The notes beneath the pieces are model-generated. The model did no database searches, was not told the origin of the DNA, and saw only the letters and a program-made list of their open reading frames with translations. This document shows positions 18,155-26,245 of a stretch of DNA of 64,000 nt, one piece after another. Source of the stretch: UBA8190 sp003453695 (GTDB taxonomy: Bacteria > Actinomycetota > Acidimicrobiia > Acidimicrobiales > UBA8190); assembly GCA_036796975.1 (NCBI GenBank), contig DAIRBY010000001.1, forward strand, positions 62,001 to 126,000, given 5' to 3'. The stretch's first letter is position 1. Every line of letters begins with the position of its first letter. Made by a program: the position numbers and the translations under genes.

Positions 18155-19936
18155 TCACCCGGAGGACAGTCCCAGGAGGACGGGGACCCCCGACGGCTCC
18201 GGTTCGGCGGTGCCGTTGGACAGGAAGGTCTCGAAGGTGAAGCCGCCGTAGTCGTGCACCTGCTGCCAGGCGAAGGCGGACCATCCCCAGCCGTGGGCCC
18301 TTGCATAGGCGATCACGTTGCCCGTGTACGTGCCGTCCTGGTCGCTGGGCCACCCGAACTCCGTGACCATGACCGGCTGTGTCTGCGACAGTGGAAGCCA
18401 CAGGTTCAGGTCCTGTGACGGGTCGTAGGGGTTGGCATTGGAGCAGGCCGGTGGCGCGCTGTTGGGGCAGGTGTAGTAGTGGGCGGCGTAGACGATGTTC
18501 GTGCCGTTCACGAGCTGCGCCGGTGGGTCGTTGGCCCAGTTGGTGCCGCTCACGAAGACGAGGTTCTGAGCGTTGGCGCCGCGCACACTGTCGTAGAGCT
18601 GCTGCATCCCCGCCGCCTGGTAGGTCTGGTAGGGCGCGTAGGTGTCGGTGGTCTGGCCACCGTTCAGCCACACCGAGTTCGAGACGTCGTGCGGCTCGTT
18701 GTACAGGTCGAAGGCCACGAGCGGGTTGTACTGGACAGACGCCGGGTTGCCGTAGCGCTGCGCCACCTCGCTCCAGAAGGTCGGTGACTCGGCCTCGTCG
18801 GCCATGTTGTTCTCCGTCCCTCCCTCGCACCCGTCCACCGTGTTGGTGTGGAGGTCGAGCAGCGCCACCATGCCCATGGAGGTGATCCAGTTGACGACCT
18901 GGTCCACGGCGGACTGGTAGCTCGAGACGTAATCGCAGTTGGACGAGAGCCAGAACTGCTCGCCCAGCGGGACCCGGACGAAGTTCGCTCCCCACACCTT
19001 CGCTTGCACGACAGCGTCCTGGGTGACACCGGGATCGTTCAGGTAGGCCTCGTCCTCGAGGCCCTGGAGGACCACTCCTTGGAGCGTGACCGGGCTCCCG
19101 TTGGCCTGGATGATCTGGTTCCCGGCCGTGTGCAGGGGGCCGACCACGGCCGGCAGTCCGGCGCCGAGCGCCTCCAACACCGGCGACTCGATGTAGAAGG
19201 CCTGTCCGACCGACGACGCGAACGCCACGACCCCGACGATGACCGAGGTCGTGGAGGCGGGCGCCACGGCGGCGACCTCGGGGAGCGAGGTCCACGACGA
19301 GGCGGCCGGGGTGACGGACTGTCCGAACACGGCGCCCACCTCGGCGTTGGAGGCGTTGAGGAAGGCGATGCCGACCGCCATGGGCTCAGGGGCCCCCGTC
19401 AGGTACACCGACAGGTCACCGGTGAACTTCTGCGCCGGTTTCGCCGCCGGCGCTGACCCCGAAGGCGGGAAGGGGGACCAGGCCTCGACCCACGACGTGG
19501 CCTTGCCCGTCATCTGCAGCGACCCGTTCGCCGTCGACGCCGGGGTGCTCGCCCACGACAGGGCCGAGTTGATGCCTTCCCAGCCTCCCGTGGTGCCGCT
19601 GAAGGTGGCGGCCTTCCCGGTGAGGAGGTTCGGACCCGAACCGGGACCCGAGGGGCCGGGTGCCGACGTCGTGGTCGTGGTGGTCGAGTGGGTCGGCTGG
19701 GTCGTCGTGGTCGACGTGGTCGACGAGCTCGCCCCGGTCCCCTGCCGGGCGGGGGCGGAGGTCGTGGACGTCGTGGTGGTGGGGTTGGATCGGGGGCCGG
19801 ATCTGGTCGCCGATGCCAGTGCCGGTCCGCCGGCTGCGGCGAGCCCGAGGACCAGCGCCACACACGAGGCTACAACGGCGGCGACGGACCCGACCCTGGC
19901 GCGCCCGGACAGTCGAGTGGAGGTTTGGCGGTCCAT
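18155..19936 (-). CDS. Secreted glycoside hydrolase family 5 (cellulase-like) with Thr-rich linker
   Basis: A secreted 593-residue glycosidase. After a basic start there is a signal peptide (core VAAVVASCVALVLGLAAAGG), then a Thr/Ser/Pro-rich linker (about residues 50-105). A beta-rich, carbohydrate-binding-like domain (about 105-260) and a GH5 TIM barrel follow. The barrel shows the acid/base Glu in DLYNEPHDVS and the nucleophile Glu in VMVTEFGWPSDQ. The product is likely an endo-glucanase or related beta-glycanase acting outside the cell. I chose ATG 19936 because it puts the signal peptide at the N-terminus; an in-frame ATG at 19996 is the alternative. A second GH5 gene occurs at the other end of the window. 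Confidence 0.85.
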   Translation of the reverse strand: MDRQTSTRLSGRARVGSVAAVVASCVALVLGLAAAGGPALASATRSGPRSNPTTTTSTTSAPARQGTGASSSTTSTTTTQPTHSTTTTTTSAPGPSGPGSGPNLLTGKAATFSGTTGGWEGINSALSWASTPASTANGSLQMTGKATSWVEAWSPFPPSGSAPAAKPAQKFTGDLSVYLTGAPEPMAVGIAFLNASNAEVGAVFGQSVTPAASSWTSLPEVAAVAPASTTSVIVGVVAFASSVGQAFYIESPVLEALGAGLPAVVGPLHTAGNQIIQANGSPVTLQGVVLQGLEDEAYLNDPGVTQDAVVQAKVWGANFVRVPLGEQFWLSSNCDYVSSYQSAVDQVVNWITSMGMVALLDLHTNTVDGCEGGTENNMADEAESPTFWSEVAQRYGNPASVQYNPLVAFDLYNEPHDVSNSVWLNGGQTTDTYAPYQTYQAAGMQQLYDSVRGANAQNLVFVSGTNWANDPPAQLVNGTNIVYAAHYYTCPNSAPPACSNANPYDPSQDLNLWLPLSQTQPVMVTEFGWPSDQDGTYTGNVIAYARAHGWGWSAFAWQQVHDYGGFTFETFLSNGTAEPEPSGVPVLLGLSSG

Positions 19937-20021
19937 AGCTCTTCGAAATCGGGGGGGGCGACACACGCCGAGGAGCGCGTGGCGGTTGTCATGCATACCC
20001 CGCCCTCTGCCTATCGGCGCC

Positions 20022-20060
20022 AGGGTCTTTCGCCCTTAGTTGGTCCAACGAGAGTTGACC
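20022..20060 (-). promoter_or_regulatory. Structured leader upstream of the GH5 gene
   Basis: The 205-base gap between the HIT gene and the GH5 gene contains two adjacent hairpins in the GH5 direction. The first pairs GGT/ACC plus CAAC/GTTG around a 4-base loop with one bulge (20042-20060). The second is AGGG/CCCT around a 7-base loop (20022-20036). The sequence just downstream is GGCGCCGATAGG. Compact tandem stems before a secreted enzyme suggest a cis-regulatory RNA, but I cannot match it to a named riboswitch class by eye. Confidence 0.35.
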
Positions 20061-20141
20061 GGGCCTTGGGCCGCCCGCAGCATCAGCGGCTGCTCTTGCT
20101 ACCTCTTTGTGCTGTTGCCGCTCGTGTTCTCGGTTCTGCCG

Positions 20142-20660
20142 TCAGCTCACCGGCCAGGCGCCGTGCAACCGGCGCCAGCTCTCGGTGAGCGACTCCGGCA
20201 TGACCCGGACGCCTGCCACGGTGGTCATGAAGTTCGTGTCGCCACTCCAGCGGGGCAGCGCGTGCAGATGCACATGGCCGGGGATCCCGGCTCCGGCGGC
20301 ACGGCCCAGGTTGCCGCCCATGTTCAACCCGTCCGGGTCGTAGGCATCGGCGATGGCGGCAAGGGCCGTTCGGGTCGCCTCCCACAGCGACACCGACTCC
20401 TCGGGCGTGAGCTCGTGCAGCCCGGCCACGTGCCGAACGGGCATCACCAGCAGATGTCCGCTGGCGTAGGGGTAGAGGTTGAGCACCGCCAGGCTGAGGG
20501 CGTCACGCCAGACGATCCCGTTCTCCTCGGACGGGGGCCCGCTGGCGACGATGCGGCAGAACACACAGCCGGACCCGTCGTCGGCCCCGAGACGTTCGGC
20601 GGCGCTGGCCGATTGCACGTACTCGAGCCGCCACCCGGCCCACAGCTGCTCCAGGCTCAT
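20142..20660 (-). CDS. HIT domain protein
   Basis: A 172-residue histidine-triad hydrolase. It has a CxxC pair in CVFCRIVASG, a substrate loop (LNLYPYASGHLLVMPVRHVA) and the catalytic triad HVHLHALPRW. Actinobacterial members next to thrS act on dinucleoside polyphosphates such as Ap4A or Ap3A. The start overlaps the thrS stop by four bases, so it is translationally coupled to thrS. The thrS-HIT-pgsA order is conserved in actinobacteria; here an EF-G2/GH5 insertion separates HIT from pgsA. Confidence 0.92.
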   Translation of the reverse strand: MSLEQLWAGWRLEYVQSASAAERLGADDGSGCVFCRIVASGPPSEENGIVWRDALSLAVLNLYPYASGHLLVMPVRHVAGLHELTPEESVSLWEATRTALAAIADAYDPDGLNMGGNLGRAAGAGIPGHVHLHALPRWSGDTNFMTTVAGVRVMPESLTESWRRLHGAWPVS

Positions 20661-22639
20661 CGCCGAGAGTCCACCTCATCCACGACCGACTCCACGAACC
20701 CGGCCAGGGGCACGCTCCGCTCCGGTCGCTCGGCACCGCGACGGTTGACGCCCACCGTGGATGCTGCCACGTCGTCGTCTCCGACCACGAGCACGTAGGG
20801 AACCTTCTCCAGCTTCCACCGCCTGATGCGAGCGCCGAGCGGCTCGTCTGCGACGTCGATCTCGGCCCGCAACCCTGCTGCCTGACAGGCGCCGGCCACG
20901 GACCGCGCATAGCCGTCGTGGTCGTCGCGCACCGGGCACACCGCCACCTGCACAGGCATCAACCAGGTGGGAAGGGCGCCGGCGTAGTGCTCGAGAAGGA
21001 TGGCGAAGAAGCGCTCCACCGACCCGAACAGCGCCCGGTGGATCATGACGGGCCGATGGCGGGCGTTGTCGGCGCCGACGTACTCGAGGTGGAAGCGCTG
21101 CGGCTCCTGGAAGTCGAGCTGGATGGTCGACACCTGCCAGTGACGGCCGATGGCGTCGCGGGCCTGGACCGAGATCTTGGGCCCGTAGAAGGCGCCTCCC
21201 CCTTCGTCGCGCACCAGCTCCAGGGCCATCTCGTCGGCCGCCACCTCGAGTGCGGCCGTGGCTCGGTCCCACTCCTCGTCCGTGCCCACCGCCTTGCCCT
21301 CCGGCTTGGTGGAGAGCTCGAGATAGAAGTCCTCGAGACCGAAGTCGCGCAGCAGGTCGAGCACGAAGCGGCACACCGACTTGAGCTCCTCGTCCATCTG
21401 CTCCACCGTGCAGAAGATGTGGGAGTCGTCCTGGGTCATGCCCCGCACCCGGGTGAGCCCGTGCACCACGCCGGACTTCTCGTAGCGGTAGACGCTGCCG
21501 AATTCGAAATACCGCAGCGGGAGCTCCCGGTACGAGCGCTGCCGGCTCCGGTAGATGAGGATGTGGTACGGGCAGTTCATGGGCTTCACGTAGTAGGGGT
21601 GGCCCTCGTCGAGCTCCATGGGGGGGAACATGCCCTCGGCGAACCAGTCCAGGTGGCCGGATGTCTCGAAGAGCTCGCCCTTGGTGATGTGCGGTGTGTA
21701 GACGAACTGATATCCGGACTCGGCGTGCCGACGCCTCGAATAGTCCTCCATGATGCGCCGGATGGTGCCGCCTTTGGGATGGAAGACGGGCAATCCGGAC
21801 CCGATCTCCGACGGGAACGAGAACAGGTCCAGCTCGGCGCCGATGCGGCGATGATCCCGCCGCTCGGCCTCCTCGAGGCGGTGCAGATAGTCGGACAGCG
21901 CCTGGTCCGATTCCCAGGCCGTGCCGTAGATGCGCTGCAGCTGGGGACGTTTCTCGTCGCCCCGCCAGTAGGCACCCGCCACCCGCAACAGCTTGAAGGG
22001 CCCGAGCCGTCCCGTGGAAGGCACGTGCGGGCCCCGGCACAGGTCGAGGAAGCCGTCGCCGTTGCGGTAGATGCTCACCGTGGTCCCCGGCACAATGTCC
22101 ATGGCCGCCTCGGCGTCGAGCTCGGCATCGGCACCGGCACCGACTCCTTCGATGATCTCGCGCTTGAAGGGCTGGTCACCGAAGAGCTCGAGGCCCTCGG
22201 CCACCGTGTGCTCCTCTCGAGCGAAGGGCTGGTCCTCGGCGACGATGGCCCGCATCGTCTCCTCGATGCGGCCCAGGTCCTCGTCCGAGAAGGTGGCTCC
22301 TCCCGGCAGCGAGAAGTCGTAATAGAAACCGTCCTCGATGGCGGGCCCGATGGCGTAGCGGGCACCGGGCCACAGCCGGAGCACGGCCTGGGCCATCACG
22401 TGGGCCGTGGAATGCCGAAGCACGGTGCGTCCGGCGTCGGAGTCGGCCGTCACGATGGCTGCCTGCGCCCCGTCGGGCAGCGCCGCGGTGAGATCCACCT
22501 CGTGGCCGTCCACCACTGCCGCCACCGCTGCCGCCGCCAGGCGGCGGCCGATGGAGCCGGCCAGGTCGAGCGCCGTCGAGCCGGACGGCAGCGTGCGCGT
22601 GGAGCCGTCAGGAAGCCGGATCGAGATGTCGTCGGACAT
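20657..22639 (-). CDS. thrS: Threonine--tRNA ligase
   Basis: A 660-residue class II aminoacyl-tRNA synthetase. It has an N-terminal TGS domain (SIRLPDGSTRTLPSGSTALD), an editing domain with the metal-type HSTAHVMAQAVLRLWP, the catalytic core with zinc-binding PMNCPYHILIYRS and motif 2 region GLTRVRGMTQDDSHIF, and a C-terminal anticodon-binding domain ending near VVGDDDVAASTVGVNRR. Length and domain order are normal. The ATG at 22639 overlaps the stop of the upstream MshC-like gene by one base. Confidence 0.96.
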   Translation of the reverse strand: MSDDISIRLPDGSTRTLPSGSTALDLAGSIGRRLAAAAVAAVVDGHEVDLTAALPDGAQAAIVTADSDAGRTVLRHSTAHVMAQAVLRLWPGARYAIGPAIEDGFYYDFSLPGGATFSDEDLGRIEETMRAIVAEDQPFAREEHTVAEGLELFGDQPFKREIIEGVGAGADAELDAEAAMDIVPGTTVSIYRNGDGFLDLCRGPHVPSTGRLGPFKLLRVAGAYWRGDEKRPQLQRIYGTAWESDQALSDYLHRLEEAERRDHRRIGAELDLFSFPSEIGSGLPVFHPKGGTIRRIMEDYSRRRHAESGYQFVYTPHITKGELFETSGHLDWFAEGMFPPMELDEGHPYYVKPMNCPYHILIYRSRQRSYRELPLRYFEFGSVYRYEKSGVVHGLTRVRGMTQDDSHIFCTVEQMDEELKSVCRFVLDLLRDFGLEDFYLELSTKPEGKAVGTDEEWDRATAALEVAADEMALELVRDEGGGAFYGPKISVQARDAIGRHWQVSTIQLDFQEPQRFHLEYVGADNARHRPVMIHRALFGSVERFFAILLEHYAGALPTWLMPVQVAVCPVRDDHDGYARSVAGACQAAGLRAEIDVADEPLGARIRRWKLEKVPYVLVVGDDDVAASTVGVNRRGAERPERSVPLAGFVESVVDEVDSRR

Positions 22640-23760
22640 CAGAAGAGGCTAATGCCGAGCAGGGCGGCACCCGAAGAGACGCCGGTGCCGCGCGCCGCGG
22701 CCTCGTCCAGGACGGCAAGGGCACCGGGAGCGTCGAGGTCGTCGTCGAGACGTGCCCGCACCTGCTCCGCCCCCCCGTCTCCGGCCCCGGCGGCACGCCA
22801 CCGCTCCAGGCGCGCTGCGGCCCGCTCCAGCTCCGAGGAGTGCCAGTCCCAATCCGTCCGGTAGTGATGAGCGAGGAGCGCCAGCCGGATCACCTGGGGC
22901 TCCCACTCCTTCAAGAGGTCGCCCACGAACACCAGGTTCCCGAGCGACTTGGACATCTTGGTGCCGTCCAGCCCGACCATGCCGGCATGCAGCCAGTGGC
23001 GGCTGAAGACCTTGCCCGTCACCGACTCGGACTGGGCCGCCTCGCACTCGTGGTGGGGGAAGATGAGGTCGGTCCCGCCTCCGTGCAGGTCGACGGTGGC
23101 CCCCAACTCGCGCATCGCCAGCGCCGAGCACTCGATGTGCCAGCCCGGCCGTCCCGGCCCCCACCGCGACTGCCAGGAGGGCTCGTCGGAGGCGGAGGGC
23201 TGCCACAGCACGAAGTCCAGCGGATCGCGTTTGTTGGGGTCGTCGGGGTTGCCCCCGCGTTCGGCGGCGAGGCGCAGCATCTCCGGGCGGGGCAGATGGC
23301 TGAGCTGGCCGTAGCGGGCGAAGGTCGACACGTCGAAGTACACCGCCCCACCCGATTCATAGGCGTGGCCGCCCTCGAACAGCGCACCCACCAACGACAG
23401 GATCTCGGGGATGGCCGAGGTGGCCCGGGGCTCGCTCGCCACCGAGAGCAGGCCGAGGGCGGCGACCTGGGAGTCGAACCGAGCCATCTCCTCGGCGGCC
23501 AGGTCCAGGTAGTGCACGCCCAGCTCGCGGGCCCGCCGCAGGATGTCGTCGTCCACGTCGGTGATGTTGCGAACGAGCTTGGGCCGGTACCCGGCATCGA
23601 GCAGCCGCCGCTGCAGGAGGTCGAAGGTGAGGAACACGAAGGCGTGCCCCAGATGGGCGGCGTCGTAGGGGGTGATCCCGCAGGAATACAAGGTGACGTC
23701 TCGGCCGGGGGCGAAAGGCACCACCTCCTGCTGCGCCGTGTCGAACAGCCGCATGTGCAT
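22639..23760 (-). CDS. mshC: MshC-like cysteine ligase (cysteinyl-tRNA synthetase family)
   Basis: MshC joins cysteine to glucosaminyl-inositol in mycothiol synthesis and is a shortened relative of cysteinyl-tRNA synthetase. The 373-residue product shows the zinc Cys and HIGH-type motif in YSCGITPYDAAHLGHA, the NITDVDDDILRRA block, the second zinc cluster region (GWHIECSALAM, FPHHECEAAQS) and the KMSKS loop in GTKMSKSLGN. The TPYDAAHLGHA form and the lack of an anticodon-binding C-terminus favour MshC over CysS. It is somewhat shorter than the roughly 410 of mycobacterial MshC, mostly at the N-terminus. The start is ATG 23760. Confidence 0.75.
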   Translation of the reverse strand: MHMRLFDTAQQEVVPFAPGRDVTLYSCGITPYDAAHLGHAFVFLTFDLLQRRLLDAGYRPKLVRNITDVDDDILRRARELGVHYLDLAAEEMARFDSQVAALGLLSVASEPRATSAIPEILSLVGALFEGGHAYESGGAVYFDVSTFARYGQLSHLPRPEMLRLAAERGGNPDDPNKRDPLDFVLWQPSASDEPSWQSRWGPGRPGWHIECSALAMRELGATVDLHGGGTDLIFPHHECEAAQSESVTGKVFSRHWLHAGMVGLDGTKMSKSLGNLVFVGDLLKEWEPQVIRLALLAHHYRTDWDWHSSELERAAARLERWRAAGAGDGGAEQVRARLDDDLDAPGALAVLDEAAARGTGVSSGAALLGISLF

Positions 23761-23774
23761 GTCGGTGCCGCCGG

Positions 23775-24440
23775 TCAAGCGCCGGTCCCGTCGACGCCAC
23801 GCAGCCGCAGCGTCGCATGGCCCTTGTAGCGCATGTTCAAGGTGACGAGCACGGCCGTGAAGGCCTCGACGGCAGAGGCCGACGCCAGGCTTCCGGCGTC
23901 GAGTGCCCGTAGCCCTTCGATGGCTGTGAACAACGCCATCGTCGCCGACTTGGCCTCGGCGTCGTCGGCGCACACGAGGACGTCGGCCTCGAGGCGGGCG
24001 TCGAGGTCTGCCAGTGTGTCGGCAGGCAGGTGATGCCCGGCGGCGGCCACGGCGGAAGCGGGCAGGGCGGCCTGAACGCCGGATGCCAGCGATCCCCGGG
24101 GCGGCACCAGGGCGTGCATCTCCCGGCCTTGGCGCACCAGGGCATTGGCCACCGAGACCACCACCTTGCCCCGGAGTCGGCCCTCGAGCTGGCGGGCGGT
24201 CGGCACGGCCGCGTCCCAGGGCGGGGCGAGCACGACGATGTCGGTGTCGGCGGTCTCTTCGTTGAGGGCGCCGGTCACCCGCAGTCCTCGTCCCGGCCAC
24301 GCCTCGAGGATGGCGCCGGCGGTGGCGGTGGCCCGCTCGTCCTGGCGCGACCCGATGACGACCTCGGTGCCGGCGGCGGCCAATCGCGCCGCCAGCCCGC
24401 GTCCCAAGGGACCCGTCCCTCCCAGGATGCCCACACGCAC
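23775..24440 (-). CDS. npdG: NADPH-dependent F420 reductase
   Basis: This enzyme moves hydride between NADPH and the deazaflavin cofactor F420. The 221-residue Rossmann protein begins RVGILGGTGPLGRGLAARLA, followed by the NADP-ribose phosphate region VVIGSRQDERATA, the block DIVVLAPPWDAAV, and conserved ALVRQG and PASAVAAAGHHLPA segments typical of Fno/NpdG. The start is GTG 24440 because the long upstream extension is antisense to fabI. Its presence implies that the host makes F420. It is followed by the MshC-like gene after 14 bases. Confidence 0.88.
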   Translation of the reverse strand: MRVGILGGTGPLGRGLAARLAAAGTEVVIGSRQDERATATAGAILEAWPGRGLRVTGALNEETADTDIVVLAPPWDAAVPTARQLEGRLRGKVVVSVANALVRQGREMHALVPPRGSLASGVQAALPASAVAAAGHHLPADTLADLDARLEADVLVCADDAEAKSATMALFTAIEGLRALDAGSLASASAVEAFTAVLVTLNMRYKGHATLRLRGVDGTGA

Positions 24441-24519
24441 CGTCGCAGCCTTGCACAGCGCCGGGCGAGCGCACGCTCCCCGGCAGGGGCCGATGTCCCG
24501 TCGGATAGGGTCGCCGCTC

Positions 24520-25293
24520 GTGGGACTGCTCAGCGACAAGCGCATCTTGATCACCGGCGTGCTGACGGACGCCTCGCTGGCCTTCTCGGTGGCGCGCTCG
24601 GCATTGGCCGAAGGCGCAGAGGTGGTCTTGTCGGGCGCGGGACGAGGGTTGTCGCTCACGCGACGCACGGCGCGCAAGCTCCCCGGCGACGTCGACGTCC
24701 TGGAGATCGACGTCACCGAGCCGGCACAGCTGCAGTCGGCGGCACAGCTGCTCGGCGAGCGGTGGGGACGACTGGACGGTTTGCTCCACGCCATCGGCTT
24801 CGCCCCTCAGGACTGTCTGGGCGGCGACATCCTGCGGGCCGGCTGGGACGACGTGAGCGAAGCGCTGCACGTGTCGACGTATTCCCTCAAGGCCTTGGTG
24901 GAGGCGACTGCACCGTTGCTCAAGGCGGCGGGCTCGTCGTCAGTGGTGGGGCTCGACTTCGACGCCCGGGTGGCGTGGCCCGCCTATGACTGGATGGGCG
25001 TCGCCAAGGCGGCGCTCGAGTCGCTGAGCCGATATCTGGCCCGCGACCTCGGCGGCCACGGGGTGCGGGTCAACCTGGTGGCAGCCGGTCCGGTGCGGAC
25101 CATGGCCGCCAAGTCCATCCCGAGCTTCTCCGCCTTCGAGGACACCTGGGGGGAACGGGCCCCCCTGGGCTGGGACGTGACCGACGCCGAGCCGGTGGCC
25201 AAGGCGTGTGTGGCGCTGCTCTCCGACCTCTTCCCCATGACGACCGGCGAACTGCTGCACGTCGACGGCGGCGTGCACGCCATGGGCGGCTGA
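24520..25293 (+). CDS. fabI: Enoyl-ACP reductase (InhA/FabI type)
   Basis: An NADH-dependent enoyl-[acyl-carrier-protein] reductase that completes each cycle of type II fatty-acid synthesis. The 257-residue product starts VGLLSDKRILITGVLTDASL, close to the start of InhA. The catalytic Tyr and Lys lie in AYDWMGVAKAALESLSRYLA, followed by VRVNLVAAGPVRTMA, again InhA-like. An upstream in-frame ATG at 24493 is possible, but GTG 24520 matches the family start. The gene is divergent from npdG and ends 11 bases from a converging GT2 gene. Confidence 0.92.
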   Translation: MGLLSDKRILITGVLTDASLAFSVARSALAEGAEVVLSGAGRGLSLTRRTARKLPGDVDVLEIDVTEPAQLQSAAQLLGERWGRLDGLLHAIGFAPQDCLGGDILRAGWDDVSEALHVSTYSLKALVEATAPLLKAAGSSSVVGLDFDARVAWPAYDWMGVAKAALESLSRYLARDLGGHGVRVNLVAAGPVRTMAAKSIPSFSAFEDTWGERAPLGWDVTDAEPVAKACVALLSDLFPMTTGELLHVDGGVHAMGG

Positions 25294-25304
25294 GCAACGA
25301 ACCC

Positions 25305-26168
25305 TCAGCTCTGCCCGTCGAGGTCGGGGGTGAAACGGCCGTCCACGACCGCCAACCTCGCCGCCCGACGGGCGCCCTCGAGGCCTCCCAGGAACATGAG
25401 CGCGTTGGCGGCGGCGCCGATCTCGTGTCCCTGACGCACCGACCGCCACACGGGACCGAGCCCCTCGTCGAGCACGAGGCCACGAAGAAGCTGACGACGG
25501 GCCCCCGCTCGCCCTTGGACGGCGGCTGTGCGGTAGCGCTTGACGGCGAGTGCTCCGGCACCCACGCCGTATCCGTAGTGGGATCGCAGCGCCGCCCGCC
25601 GCGATCGCCACTGGCGGTGGACGACGACGGCCTCCGGGGTGTAGAAGCCCGTCATCCCAGCACGGAGGGCGCGCCACCAGGCGTCCACGTCTTCTCCTGC
25701 CCGCAGCGATGTGGCCGGTCCCATCGACTCGTCGAAGCCGCCGATGCGCTCCAGCTCGCGTCTTCGCCACGCCATGTTCGCCCCGTGGCCGAAGGTGCTC
25801 GGATCGTCGCCGGGGCCGAGACGCCGGGGCCGAGCATCGGTGGTGAGCGAGACGGCGAGCCAGGCGCGGCGGTGCACGTCGGCGTCGGCACGCACCTGTC
25901 CGGTCACGAACGCGGCACCGGCGTCCTCGGCGAACGCCGCCACGAGCGCCGTGGTCCAGTCCGGGCTGACCAAGCAGTCGTCGTCGGTGAAGGCCACGAG
26001 TTCCTCGTCGACGCCGGCCAACCCGGCATTGCGGGCCCGGCTGGTGCCGGGCACCGAGCACCGCACCAGCTCCGCGCCCGCCTCCCGGCCGGTGGCCGCC
26101 GTCCGGTCGTCGGTGGAGGCCGAGTCCACCACCACCACCCGCTCGGGTCGCCGCCTCGAGCGGCTCAA
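25305..26168 (-). CDS. GT2 glycosyltransferase with non-canonical start
   Basis: A GT-A family 2 glycosyltransferase: VVVVDSASTDD, the metal-binding FTDDDCLVSPDW, GHGANMAWRR and GGFDESMGPA. The given start is a TTG at 26168 (287 residues). That start would remove the first beta strand and nucleotide-binding loop of the fold. The same frame continues upstream without a stop to about 26249 and encodes exactly that element (LSLAVVVATRDRPAKLHDCL), yet no ATG, GTG or TTG is found there. A CTG at 26249 overlapping the aldehyde dehydrogenase stop could be the true start, giving 314 residues. It is closely similar to the GT2 gene at 44105. Confidence 0.75.
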   Translation of the reverse strand: MSRSRRRPERVVVVDSASTDDRTAATGREAGAELVRCSVPGTSRARNAGLAGVDEELVAFTDDDCLVSPDWTTALVAAFAEDAGAAFVTGQVRADADVHRRAWLAVSLTTDARPRRLGPGDDPSTFGHGANMAWRRRELERIGGFDESMGPATSLRAGEDVDAWWRALRAGMTGFYTPEAVVVHRQWRSRRAALRSHYGYGVGAGALAVKRYRTAAVQGRAGARRQLLRGLVLDEGLGPVWRSVRQGHEIGAAANALMFLGGLEGARRAARLAVVDGRFTPDLDGQS

Positions 26169-26245
26169 GGCGCCCAGGCAGTCGTGCAGCTTGGCGGGAC
26201 GGTCCCTCGTGGCGACGACGACCGCGAGCGACAGCGAACCGCCGC

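Noticed and set aside
22639..24870. A 743-residue fusion of an oxidoreductase-like region with the MshC-like protein
   Set aside because: The upstream part of the frame is an Arg-rich shadow of npdG and fabI; homology starts only at ATG 23760.
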